Of a stretch of DNA of 64,000 bases, positions 36,453 through 44,831 are shown piece after piece. The notes beneath the pieces are model-generated. The model did no database searches and was not told the DNA's origin. It saw only the letters and a program-made list of their open reading frames with translations. The stretch spans positions 3,286,001 to 3,350,000 of the forward strand of contig JADJQZ010000001.1 of the NCBI GenBank assembly GCA_016712465.1, written 5' to 3'. This DNA is from Candidatus Obscuribacter sp. Lineage in GTDB: Bacteria > Cyanobacteriota > Vampirovibrionia > Obscuribacterales > Obscuribacteraceae. Numbering within the stretch: the stretch's first letter is position 1; every line of letters begins with the position of its first letter. The position numbers and the translations under genes are program-made.

Positions 36453-37151
36453 CTACTTCTCTGCCTCTGAAGCGACACGCTCGTCTGAGACAAGCATGTA
36501 GCCACGGTTTCGAACAGTTCGCACCAACCCTTCCTCCTCCAGATTAAGACTCTTTCTGAGAAGCTTAAAATGTGCCCTGACCGTGTCCGTAGAGACCATG
36601 GCGTCGTCGAGCCAGACCCTCTCCAGGATTGCATCGGCTGAGAACACCTGGTTCGGATGGCGCATGAGAAACTCTAGCAAGCTGTATACCTTAGGTCTAA
36701 GCTTCAGAACCTCTCCCCCTTTTGTGACGGTACAACTGGCCGGGTCAAGGGCGATATCGGCGACCTCCAGGATGGAACCATTTAAGGAGGTCGGACGGCG
36801 CAGCAGCGCCCTGATGCGCGCCTGCAGTTCCCTGTGCTCGAAGGGTTTGGTCAAATAGTCATCGGCTCCGGCATCCAGCCCCTTTTCCTTGTCTTCAAGG
36901 AGGGTTTTGGCGGTGAGCATCAGAACCGGCACCTTGCCACCCTTTTTCCTGTAAGCGGAAAGGACTTCAATGCCGGTCATTCCTGGCATCATCCAGTCAA
37001 GGATGATAACGTCGTACTTGTTGATAGCCAGGTTGTCGAGGGCCACACGTCCGTCCAATGCCACCTGAACCATGTGCCCCTGGCTTTCAAGACCAAACTT
37101 AGTGACTTCCGCCAGGGCGTTATCATCTTCAACCAGGAGGATTTTTGCCAT
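36453..37151 (-). CDS. OmpR/PhoB-family response regulator
   Basis: The 232-aa protein has a receiver domain (ILLVEDDNA acidic pair, IILDWMMPGMTG phosphoacceptor Asp at about residue 53, LTA switch Thr, and YLTKPF Lys). A winged-helix DNA-binding domain follows (LKLRPKVYSLLEFLMRHPNQVFSADAILERVW, TDTVRAHFKLLRKSL, VRTVRNRGYML). AAGG precedes the ATG by about 11 bases. It is divergent from the epimerase/LOV-kinase/sigma unit with a 188-bp gap, so the LOV kinase is a plausible cognate partner. No kinase is on its own strand. Confidence 0.95.
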   Translation of the reverse strand: MAKILLVEDDNALAEVTKFGLESQGHMVQVALDGRVALDNLAINKYDVIILDWMMPGMTGIEVLSAYRKKGGKVPVLMLTAKTLLEDKEKGLDAGADDYLTKPFEHRELQARIRALLRRPTSLNGSILEVADIALDPASCTVTKGGEVLKLRPKVYSLLEFLMRHPNQVFSADAILERVWLDDAMVSTDTVRAHFKLLRKSLNLEEEGLVRTVRNRGYMLVSDERVASEAEK

Positions 37152-37339
37152 TTTCCGAGCCTTTCAACTGGAGATTAAGGATTGAGCCGTCTGGGGGACA
37201 AAGGGTTGTCCCGGCTGAATACCCAACTATATTCTAAGGTCCGTTCACTGGAAGTTCACGCAGTTATAAGTAAATGATATGGGAAGCACGAAAAGTTGAC
37301 GGCGCAAACCTGGTCCCTGCGGACTATGAGGAGAGGAAG

Positions 37340-38248
37340 ATGAAAGTAGCAATTGCTGGAGCAAGCGGCATGATTGGATCAGCTCTTTCCGATTACTTGC
37401 GGAGCAAAGGGCACACGGTCGTAGCGCTCAAAAGGAACAGTCAACCGGGCGCCCAGGTATTTCTGGGTGTGGACTCCGACTATCTTAGCGAATTCGATGC
37501 GGTTATCAACTTCGCCGGCGAGAACATCGCAGGCAAGCGCTGGACTTCCGAGCAGAAGAAACTGATCTTGTCCAGCCGCACCACCACGACAGACTATCTG
37601 GCGGAATGCCTGAAGAAAACTCAGGGCAAGCCGAAGGTCTTCATTAATGCTTCTGCAATCGGCATCTACGGCAACCGGGGCGACGAACAGCTGGACGAGA
37701 ACTCAAGTGCCGGCAAAGGTTTCCTCGCAGACACTTGTACTGCCTGGGAAGCTTCAGCCAAGAAAGCTAGTCGCGAGGGCCTGCGCACAGTTCGCCTGAG
37801 AATAGGTGTCGTGCTCGGTAAAAGCGGTGGGGCGCTTGCTAAGATGCTCCTCCCATTCCAGATGGGAGCCGGCGGTATTCTTGGCAGCGGCAAGCAGTAC
37901 ATGAGCTGGATATCGATTCACGACGCTGTCAGGGCCATAGAGTTCATTCTCGAGAATGACCAGCTTGAGGGAGCCGTGAACATGACGGCACCAAACCCTG
38001 TGACCAATGCCCAGTTCACCCAGGCCATGGGGAAAGTGTTGCACAGACCGGCAATATTACCGGCACCATCCTTCGCGCTCAAACTAATTCTCGGAGACAT
38101 GGCTCAGGAGATGCTACTGGAAGGCAACAGGGTGTTGCCCAAGAAGTTAGAGAAAGCCGGCTTCAAATTCCAGTATGGAGACGTTGAGTCGGCTCTGGCA
38201 AAAGAGATCTCTGGCGCAGGTAGCGGCAAGACAGTGCAAGCGATGTAG
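37340..38248 (+). CDS. TIGR01777-type NAD(P)-dependent epimerase (YfcH/SDR39U1-like)
   Basis: I start at ATG 37340 with GGAG/GAGG just upstream; the open frame begins at 37274. The 302-aa protein opens with VAIAGASGMIGSAL, the G-x-x-G-x-x-G Rossmann motif. It shows the family's FAGENIAGKRW and SASAIGIYGNRGDE (the Tyr is in GIYGN), plus LRIGVVLGKSGGAL. The substrate is unknown for most of the family. It ends 24 bp before the LOV kinase and appears to be the first gene of that transcript. Confidence 0.88.
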   Translation: MKVAIAGASGMIGSALSDYLRSKGHTVVALKRNSQPGAQVFLGVDSDYLSEFDAVINFAGENIAGKRWTSEQKKLILSSRTTTTDYLAECLKKTQGKPKVFINASAIGIYGNRGDEQLDENSSAGKGFLADTCTAWEASAKKASREGLRTVRLRIGVVLGKSGGALAKMLLPFQMGAGGILGSGKQYMSWISIHDAVRAIEFILENDQLEGAVNMTAPNPVTNAQFTQAMGKVLHRPAILPAPSFALKLILGDMAQEMLLEGNRVLPKKLEKAGFKFQYGDVESALAKEISGAGSGKTVQAM

Positions 38249-38272
38249 TGAACCTCAGGACGGTAGGTCAAG

Positions 38273-39481
38273 ATGTCCGAATCCGATGATATCGCAGATA
38301 GTGATGAATCCATAGGCAAATTGCTTCATGGACTGAGAGGACTGGTCACATCTACGGATGTCGACAATCAGGCTTTCAGGTCGGATATCGAACGCCACGG
38401 ACGAGAAAAGGACGAACAACTACTGCTCCTCAAAAGAGCTGTGGAATCAGTTAGAAACGGCATTTGCATCACCAATCCCAGACTCCCTGACAATCCGATT
38501 ATCTACGTCAATGATGCCTTCTTATCCATGACCGGATACGGTAGGCACCAGGTCCTGGGGAGGAACTGTCGCTTCTTGCAGAGGGATGATAGAGACCAGG
38601 CGGCCATCCAGCAGATCAAAGATGCCATCAAGGACGAAACATCGATTACGACAATTCTGCGCAACTATCGCAGAGACGGCACTCTCTTCTGGAATGAGCT
38701 GACGGTCTCACCGGTCCATGATGAGAAAGGGAGGCTGCTCAACTTTGTCGGCATTCAAAACGACATATCAGCCAGGAAGGATGCAGAAAGAAGGGTCTCT
38801 GAGTTCTATTCCGTTATTTCTCACGAACTGCGTACACCGCTCACTTCCATCAATGGTGCCCTGGCTGTGATTGCCGATGGCTCGGCCGGCAAAGTCAATG
38901 CGCAAGTACAGCGCATGGTGAAAATCGCTCTCGAAAATTCCGAGCGCTTGATACGACTCATCTCCGACATACTCGACTGGAAAAAAATAGAATCCGGCAA
39001 ATTTCGCCTCAGCCTCACTTCGGTTGTTCCGGAAACTATTGTAGACGGAGTGATAAGCTCAACCTTGACGGCATCAAGCCAAAACAAGGTAAAGCTGAAG
39101 AAGGAAATTCTCTCAACTACACCTGTGCAATTGGACTTCGACCGCACCACGCAGGTGCTGGTGAACCTTGTGGACAATGCCATCAAGTTCTCTCCACAGG
39201 GAGAGACTGTCACCATCCGGGTGGAGATGGTAGACAGCGACACCACTCGCTTCTCGGTCATAGACAACGGACCTGGTATCGACCCCTCTCAAATTGAAAG
39301 CCTCTTCAAGCTGTTCCAACAGCTGGACTCCTCCGACAGTCGCAGTAAGGGAGGCACTGGACTTGGTCTTTCAATAAGCAAGTCGCTGGTGGAACTGCAT
39401 GGCGGTCAAATAGGTGTCGACAGCGTCCCTGGCAGGGGCAGTACGTTCTGGTTCGAGTTTTACACCAAAACTGGAGTGTAA
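38273..39481 (+). CDS. LOV-domain sensor histidine kinase
   Basis: The 402-aa soluble protein has a LOV-type PAS domain at ~55-170: NDAFLSMTGY, then GRNCRFLQ with the photoactive Cys99 that forms the flavin adduct in blue light, NYRRDGTLFWNEL and NFVGIQNDIS. This matches known LOV cores including the flavin-contacting Asn and Gln. HisKA follows with His184 in ISHELRTPL, and then HATPase (NLVDNAIKF N-box, VIDNGPGID, GGTGLGLSIS). There is no membrane segment. It should be a blue-light- or redox-sensitive kinase. It precedes the sigma factor gene by 12 bp. The kinase module closely resembles that of the hybrid kinase at 46757-49462. Confidence 0.92.
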   Translation: MSESDDIADSDESIGKLLHGLRGLVTSTDVDNQAFRSDIERHGREKDEQLLLLKRAVESVRNGICITNPRLPDNPIIYVNDAFLSMTGYGRHQVLGRNCRFLQRDDRDQAAIQQIKDAIKDETSITTILRNYRRDGTLFWNELTVSPVHDEKGRLLNFVGIQNDISARKDAERRVSEFYSVISHELRTPLTSINGALAVIADGSAGKVNAQVQRMVKIALENSERLIRLISDILDWKKIESGKFRLSLTSVVPETIVDGVISSTLTASSQNKVKLKKEILSTTPVQLDFDRTTQVLVNLVDNAIKFSPQGETVTIRVEMVDSDTTRFSVIDNGPGIDPSQIESLFKLFQQLDSSDSRSKGGTGLGLSISKSLVELHGGQIGVDSVPGRGSTFWFEFYTKTGV

Positions 39482-39493
39482 AAAGGAAACACG

Positions 39494-40561
39494 GTGAGCA
39501 CGATGATTGACGAAATGACTTACGATACAGATACAAGTGTGTCTGTCATGAGCGACGAACTTGCTCTAGATTCCATAGCTTCCTCGATGGTTCTTTTCGA
39601 CGGAGCCGCCGGCATCAGTCCGGTAACCGAATTATTCTCCGAGGATACCGAGATAAGTTGGACAGAAGAGGCACCCAGGGCTAAGCCTGGACGCCCCAAA
39701 GGTTCGTCGGTTTCCGACCTTGAGAAGGAATCCGGCGCGTCTGAACCGGCTTTCTATGCTTATCTTCAAAATATCAGCAAGAACAGTCTGCTCAAGGCCG
39801 AAGATGAAATAGACCTTGGTCGCAAAATTTCCAAAGGCGATAGAGAGGCGCTGGCGAAACTCGTGACGAGTAATCTGAGGCTCGTGGTCAGTATAGCTAA
39901 ACGCTTCCGCAACCAGGGTCTGGACATGGAAGATATGGTCCAAGAGGGCAATATCGGTTTAATTCATGCCGCCCGCAAGTTCGATCCCAGCATGGGTAAT
40001 CGGTTTTCCACATACGCGACCTGGTGGATAAGGCAGGCTATCATGAGAGCAATAGCCAACAAAGGTAGAACCATTCGCCTGCCCGTGCATGTGCGAGGAC
40101 AGTTAACCAAACTAAGGAAGTGCGCCAGAGATTACCATCAAAAGCTGGGGCGCTTCCCCACGGAGCAAGAACTGGCCCAAGAAACAGGAATTGAGGCGGC
40201 GGAGGTACAGCGTCTGTTGAGCGGCATTTCCGGACTGATGTCGCTTGATGATGCCATTGCCGGCAGTGACAAAGAGCCGCTAGGGAGCTTCATTGAGGAT
40301 ACCGAATCACCAAGACCGGAGACCGAGGCGGAAGCCAGCATGCTTCGCCGGGTAATCGACAAGCTGACCAAGCATCTGACACCCCTGGAGAGCAAAACCG
40401 TTAGTTATTTGTATGGTCTAGAGAACGGCATTGCTTGCGACACCAGAATGGTAGCGAACATACTGAAGCTAGATGTGCAGGAAGTACGGCGCATTCAAAA
40501 GCGCTGTTTGAAACGCATGAGAAGGCATCTCTATAACCGCTCTATTGAAGACTTCGTTTAG
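39494..40561 (+). CDS. Sigma-70 family RNA polymerase sigma factor (group 2/RpoD-like)
   Basis: The 355-aa protein starts at GTG 39494, six bases after AAGGA. Following an acidic, disordered N-terminus (~80 residues), region 1.2/2 is well conserved: VTSNLRLVVSIAKRFRNQGLDMEDMVQEGNIGLIHAARKFDP, and the promoter-melting segment FSTYATWWIRQAIMRAI. Region 3 (LPVHVRGQLTKLRK) is recognisable. Region 4.2 is divergent (MVANILKLDVQEVRRIQKRCLKRMRRHL), so -35 specificity may differ from the housekeeping factor. Co-transcription with a LOV kinase suggests light- or stress-linked expression control. Confidence 0.9.
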   Translation: MSTMIDEMTYDTDTSVSVMSDELALDSIASSMVLFDGAAGISPVTELFSEDTEISWTEEAPRAKPGRPKGSSVSDLEKESGASEPAFYAYLQNISKNSLLKAEDEIDLGRKISKGDREALAKLVTSNLRLVVSIAKRFRNQGLDMEDMVQEGNIGLIHAARKFDPSMGNRFSTYATWWIRQAIMRAIANKGRTIRLPVHVRGQLTKLRKCARDYHQKLGRFPTEQELAQETGIEAAEVQRLLSGISGLMSLDDAIAGSDKEPLGSFIEDTESPRPETEAEASMLRRVIDKLTKHLTPLESKTVSYLYGLENGIACDTRMVANILKLDVQEVRRIQKRCLKRMRRHLYNRSIEDFV

Positions 40562-40591
40562 CCCCTGCTCTTCTCAGTGCAAACCTCTTGC

Positions 40592-41743
40592 CTAGAGGGA
40601 GGCGCTGGCGGAATGCTTGTCGATCCAGCTTCTCACCAGCTCAACTATATGGGCGTCAAACTGTTCCTTTTCGAAAATCAGATGTTCGGCTCGGCCCAGC
40701 ATAACCAGGTCTTTGTCACGGCTAGCCACTTCTCGAAATATCTTCAAGGTGCCATCCGGCCTGGACAATTTGTCCTGAAACCCGTGAAACATTAGAACCG
40801 GAGTCTTATTGATAAGCCGTGCCAATTCATCGGTTCGACTCATGAAGCGCCTGAACGCCAGGAGTTCGGCCGGGCTAACGCTCAAACGGGCCGACGGATC
40901 AGTCAGCCAGTCTTTCCTCAGGTTGGGATCACTGGTGGAGTGCCCAACTACGTGGTCGGAAAGATCAATTCCTCCACCCGGCTTGAGGACCTCAAGGGCC
41001 ACCCGGCTGGCGGCTTCAAAAGTCTTGTAATAGGAATCTCCCGGAACTGAGACGATCACACCTTCCACCGCATCAGGAAACATGGAGGTAGTTTGCAGGG
41101 CAACCGCCCCGCCCATGGATTCACCCAGCAAAAAGAGCGGCACTCTGCCATGACTCTGACGGAGCCAGGCCAGGGACATTTTCACATCCAATATGGTCTG
41201 GTAGAAATCGATTTTGCTAGCATCGGCATTGCCGCCGGCCCCGTCCGATTTTTTTATGTAGCTGCCAAATCCCCTCAGGTCCATGGCATAGCAGGTAATT
41301 CCCCTGGCATTCATGGCTCTGGCGAAACTATCAAAAGCCTCCTTACTTAACCCAAAGCCATGCAAAGACAAGATTACCGCCCGAGGAGACGGCACAGGCC
41401 AGCTCTTGAGAGCCGAACCGGCAGAGAGAGCGGGCTCGGAAAAACGAGCGGAAGAGCGGGAAGAGAGGGCAGAGAAGGAAGAGCCTGAACGAGATACAGG
41501 AAAAGTGGTAACCGGCGAAGCGGGCGGCGCGGAGTTAGACGAGAAAGAAGTTGGAGAAGCAGAGAGGGCAGCCGTCTGACTGCGACGGGAGGAAGAGCCA
41601 CCGGCTAGAGGCTTCATTTTCCATTCATGGGGTCTTCTATATAAGGAACCGGAGCCGTCCTCGGCTTGAGCCATGGAAGCGCCCAGCCACAACAAGCCGA
41701 GAAGCCAGACAAATAGAAGGCTAGGACAGCGAAATGTTTTCAC
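40592..41743 (-). CDS. Secreted alpha/beta hydrolase (monoacylglycerol-lipase-like), triad intact
   Basis: The 383-aa protein has a signal peptide (LLFVWLLGLLWLGASMAQA), a Ser-rich linker of ~80 residues, and a hydrolase domain paralogous to those at 12147 and 18393. It has SLHGFGLSKEAF, DLRGFGSYI, the nucleophile Ser209 in LGESMGGAVA, the acid in FHGFQDKL and the His in RAEHLIFEKE. It probably hydrolyses acyl esters of lipids outside the cytoplasm, though substrate is unproven. It has no caspase partner and is convergent with the sigma-factor gene. Confidence 0.88.
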   Translation of the reverse strand: MKTFRCPSLLFVWLLGLLWLGASMAQAEDGSGSLYRRPHEWKMKPLAGGSSSRRSQTAALSASPTSFSSNSAPPASPVTTFPVSRSGSSFSALSSRSSARFSEPALSAGSALKSWPVPSPRAVILSLHGFGLSKEAFDSFARAMNARGITCYAMDLRGFGSYIKKSDGAGGNADASKIDFYQTILDVKMSLAWLRQSHGRVPLFLLGESMGGAVALQTTSMFPDAVEGVIVSVPGDSYYKTFEAASRVALEVLKPGGGIDLSDHVVGHSTSDPNLRKDWLTDPSARLSVSPAELLAFRRFMSRTDELARLINKTPVLMFHGFQDKLSRPDGTLKIFREVASRDKDLVMLGRAEHLIFEKEQFDAHIVELVRSWIDKHSASASL

Positions 41744-42039
41744 AGGTCGACCGGTTCTATTAATGGAATTACTAAGGAGGCAAGAACCCCAAAAGGGGGC
41801 TCTGAGCGGACCCTATCCCGAAACGCCTGAGCAATGCTCAAAATTTCCGAACAGGTAGCACCAAGGGCTCAGCATAGACCAGAAATTCAATCCTGCCAAG
41901 AGGCACCGCAAATTTTATTCTAATGGAATTCTTGCACCCTGGGAAAATTATAAATCCGTAACGAAACTTCACCATATGCTCTTTGCATATACTTTAAGGC
42001 GGATAATTTGCTGAATTCCCTTGGAGTCGTCAATTTTTT
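41744..42039. other. Intergenic region
   Basis: This gap holds the promoter side of the minus-strand hydrolase gene and the leader of a small plus-strand ORF. It is AT-rich toward 41940-42000. I see no RNA gene, repeat or confident promoter in it. Confidence 0.4.
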
Positions 42040-42147
42040 ATGACATTGCTTAGCGTAGCTGTAATTCTCGTAGGCACAATTTTGAGCGCATTAATAAATG
42101 ACTACCTGCCCTTCGGTGGGGAGTTCGAAGAAGAGGGTTTCCACTAG
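42040..42147 (+). CDS. Small single-span membrane protein (35 aa)
   Basis: The ORF begins with ATG and encodes MTLLSVAVILVGTILSALI, a strong transmembrane helix, followed by NDYLPFGG and an acidic end (EFEEEGFH). GGAG lies 13 bases before the ATG, which is long. The hydrophobic/acidic design and the terminator shortly downstream (42222-42254) support a real small gene. The function is unknown. Confidence 0.5.
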   Translation: MTLLSVAVILVGTILSALINDYLPFGGEFEEEGFH

Positions 42148-42221
42148 TCAAAAAGCTTTTTGCTAAAAACTCCTCCGGTGAAGAAAACCGGAATTGAATA
42201 AATTACAACCTAAAAAGTTTC

Positions 42222-42254
42222 AGGTCGCTGTCAAAAGATAGCGACCTTTTCTTT
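42222..42254 (+). terminator. Rho-independent terminator
   Basis: The 8-bp stem AGGTCGCT/AGCGACCT with a 10-nt loop is followed by TTTTCTTT. It sits downstream of the 35-aa membrane-protein ORF and would end its transcript. Confidence 0.8.
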
Positions 42255-42479
42255 GACTACGGATAGCATCCCAAGCAGAAGCTCTCTCTACAGGCTAAGG
42301 AAGCAAAAAACAGGTGCTTTGAAGTGACCTCCCCGGCGCCTTCAACTAAACACCACCAGCGGTGCATCGCTCAAATCGCCTGCCACTGATTGAAAAGCAA
42401 AGGCAAAATGAGGGATTTACCACCTTGACAAAGCAAGGATTGCTGGCTTATCCTGAAGATCTATAGCGAGGGCAAGACT

Positions 42480-42710
42480 ATGTCTTACATCTACACGACA
42501 AAAAACTATGCGGCAGAAATGCGCAACTTTATGTCGACGGTCGCCGCAAGTGGCCGTGATGGGTCCGCCTTTGCTCCCGGCAAAACCCTGGCTGAGTTAA
42601 GCAATAAGTGCCGGTCTGTTCTTAGAAGCCTGACACACGGCAGTTCAAGCCAGACCAATCTTGTACGCCAGCCAATACCGGCAAAGCCGGCCCGGCGCAG
42701 TAAGCTATAA
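42480..42710 (+). CDS. Small basic protein of unknown function
   Basis: The 76-aa ORF has GAGGG eight bases before the ATG. The product is polar (Ser/Ala/Lys/Arg-rich) with one Cys and a Pro/Arg-rich basic end (PIPAKPARRSKL). There is no signal peptide or known domain. About 330 bp separate it from the preceding small ORF, of which only the terminator at 42222-42254 is recognisable. Confidence 0.45.
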   Translation: MSYIYTTKNYAAEMRNFMSTVAASGRDGSAFAPGKTLAELSNKCRSVLRSLTHGSSSQTNLVRQPIPAKPARRSKL

Positions 42711-43111
42711 GCCATTTGCAGTTAGCCAATTGCAGCGACTTTTGCAAACAGCATAGTTCTAAGCAACAAGACCTGAGCAAAAGGTTTACCTGAGGCTCAA
42801 GTGAAATAACTTTGTTGTTAGCGGCACCGCAGGCTGCCACAAGAAAATATACATGGATGCAAGTGCGTCAGTGCAAGACGGTTACTGCTCCCCATAGAGA
42901 AAGAAAGAGAAGCGCCTTGAGGGTAGTGCCGTTCACGGCTTAGACCTTCAATTAAAGCTCTTCACCATTTCTTCAAAGGCGTGTGCCGGTCGGGAGTCGA
43001 TTGGTACCACCGCGATAACACGCACCACATCCGGTGCGGCGCCTTGTCGCGCTCAAATAATCCGAAGCAAAAGCTTTTTTCCGAGTTCAAACCTTTATGA
43101 GGAGGTTAATC
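42711..43111. other. Long leader upstream of the rtcB unit, with possible RNA structure
   Basis: No ORF with support lies here. An outer stem AAGGCG (42976-42981) / CGCCTT (43040-43045) encloses an inner hairpin GCACC-ACATCC-GGTGC, which makes a compact ~70-nt foldable element followed by the strong AGGAGG of the next gene. It could be a leader element or chance; no known riboswitch class is recognised. Confidence 0.35.
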
Positions 43112-43444
43112 ATGAGGTACGTAATCGAAGCACAATCACTCTACAACTTGTTGCAGCAAGTCAGGCTCGAAAGAGTCTTCGTCGTTGCCGGTAACCGCGA
43201 ATATGGTCCTTGCAACAGGGAAAAACGAATGGAAACCATTGCAGTGATTGATGAAGTTAACGGCGAGCTCGATAAGGAGCAAGACTCTGCCGTGACCGAC
43301 AGAGCCGTTCACCGATTTACACCGGTGACGGCTTCCGGTCCCGGCTCGTACGGTAACGCCGTCCAGAGCTTCTGCCGTGCCTGGAGAGACAGTACCGGCA
43401 TAAAAGTAGAAATCTACAATCCCGAAGATCAACAAGTGAGATAA
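43112..43444 (+). CDS. Small protein of unknown function upstream of rtcB
   Basis: I chose ATG 43112 because AGGAGG lies six bases upstream; the frame opens at 43097. The 110-aa protein starts with RYVIEAQSLYNLLQQVRLERVFVVAGNREYG and then has a polar centre and an SFCRAWRDSTGIKVEIYNPED end. It has no signal peptide. It does not resemble archease, the usual RtcB partner. Its stop is only 6 bp from the RtcB start, so the two are translated from one message and may work together. Confidence 0.65.
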   Translation: MRYVIEAQSLYNLLQQVRLERVFVVAGNREYGPCNREKRMETIAVIDEVNGELDKEQDSAVTDRAVHRFTPVTASGPGSYGNAVQSFCRAWRDSTGIKVEIYNPEDQQVR

Positions 43445-43450
43445 TGGAAA

Positions 43451-44782
43451 ATGAACACTGATGCTAAACAAACAAAATCAGAGCAAGAATTATCTGAATT
43501 GGAAGATTCGGATATTCACCAGACTAAATCGAAAGAACAGAGATCTCATATGCATGACAATGAAAGCTTTGAGTTAATTGCACTTCCTCAAAGAAAACCC
43601 ATCAAAGCCTGGGTAAAAGGAGTGCCCCTGGAAGAAGAAGCCAGGCGGCAACTAATTAACCTGGCCTCTATGCCTTTCATCCACAGCCATATTGCCGTCA
43701 TGCCCGATGCTCATATGGGTAAGGGTACCACTGTCGGTAGTGTCATTCCCACCACCAAGGCGATTATTCCCGCCGCAGTGGGGGTCGATCTTGGCTGCGG
43801 TATGATTGCGGTTAAAACCGATATGAAAGCCCGTGACCTTCCTGATGATCTCAAGGCTGTAAGAAAGGCAATCGAAGACACCATCCCGGTTGGCTTTGCT
43901 TGCTGGAAAGACAATATGGCATCCAGCCATCCTGCCGAGAAGAAAATCAACAAGGCCTGGGCCGGTCTGACTGACCGCTTCGATGCCATTGTCGAGAAGC
44001 ACCCGCACCTCGACAACGGCTCCCTGCGTTGCAGATTGCAAATCGGCACACTGGGAACCGGCAATCACTTCATCGAAATGCTCACCGACGATCTCGGCTT
44101 TGTCTGGCTTATGCTGCACTCCGGCAGCAGGGGCGTAGGTAACCGTATCGGTACATACTTCATCGATCTCGCCAGAAAAGATATGCAGAAGCATCACATC
44201 CACTTACCGGATCGCGATCTTGCCTATCTTTCTGAGGGAACGGAGTACTTCGCAGACTACCTGGAAGCAGTAAGCTGGGCTCAAGATTACGCCTACATCA
44301 ACAGGCAAGTAATGCTGAGCTTGCTTATGGAAGCGCTCAAAAAGCAGAAATCCATTCCGGCATTCCAGGCTGATCTGAAGGTGATCAACTGCCACCACAA
44401 CTATGTTGCCAGAGAAGTGCACTTCGGTGAAAACGTATGGGTAACCAGGAAAGGTGCAGTGCGCGCTCAGGAAGGGGACTGGGGAATCATTCCCGGTTCT
44501 ATGGGTACCGGTTCCTTTATCGTTCGCGGTAAAGGCAATGCCGAAAGCTTCAATAGCTGCTCCCATGGGGCTGGAAGAACCATGTCCAGGGCCAAGGCCA
44601 AACAGACCATCTCACTCGACAAGCACAAACGTGACACCGCTCACGTGGAATGCCGCAAAGACGTGGGAATTCTGGATGAATCGCCTTCAGCCTATAAATC
44701 ACTGGATGCGGTGATGAAAGCCCAGGCTGATCTTGTGGACATTGTTCACAGGCTGAAGCCCCTGGTCTGCGTGAAGGGATAA
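43451..44782 (+). CDS. rtcB: RNA-splicing ligase RtcB
   Basis: The 443-aa protein has the RtcB core: MPDAHMGKGTTVGSV, the metal-binding Cys in VDLGCGM, GTGNHFIE, LMLHSGSRGVGNRIG, INCHHNY with metal-binding His, and SHGAGRTMSR with the guanylylated-His region. It ends in KPLVCVKG as expected. It joins 2',3'-cyclic-phosphate or 3'-phosphate RNA to 5'-OH RNA using GTP and Mn2+, and acts in RNA repair. The first ~33 residues are a charged extension; the ATG at 43550 is an alternative start, but neither has a strong ribosome-binding site. A 110-aa gene precedes it. Confidence 0.96.
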   Translation: MNTDAKQTKSEQELSELEDSDIHQTKSKEQRSHMHDNESFELIALPQRKPIKAWVKGVPLEEEARRQLINLASMPFIHSHIAVMPDAHMGKGTTVGSVIPTTKAIIPAAVGVDLGCGMIAVKTDMKARDLPDDLKAVRKAIEDTIPVGFACWKDNMASSHPAEKKINKAWAGLTDRFDAIVEKHPHLDNGSLRCRLQIGTLGTGNHFIEMLTDDLGFVWLMLHSGSRGVGNRIGTYFIDLARKDMQKHHIHLPDRDLAYLSEGTEYFADYLEAVSWAQDYAYINRQVMLSLLMEALKKQKSIPAFQADLKVINCHHNYVAREVHFGENVWVTRKGAVRAQEGDWGIIPGSMGTGSFIVRGKGNAESFNSCSHGAGRTMSRAKAKQTISLDKHKRDTAHVECRKDVGILDESPSAYKSLDAVMKAQADLVDIVHRLKPLVCVKG

Positions 44783-44787
44783 ATAAT

Positions 44788-44831
44788 TGAGCCGGTGCTA
44801 GCGCAGCCTTCCGCTGATGCCCACCGGCTCA
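44788..44831. terminator. Possible bidirectional hairpin between rtcB and glycosyltransferase gene
   Basis: The arms TGAGCCGGTG and CACCGGCTCA pair over 10 bp with a 24-nt loop, beginning right after the rtcB stop. One arm lies within the end of the convergent gene. There is no clear T-run, so terminator function is likely but not certain. Confidence 0.45.
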
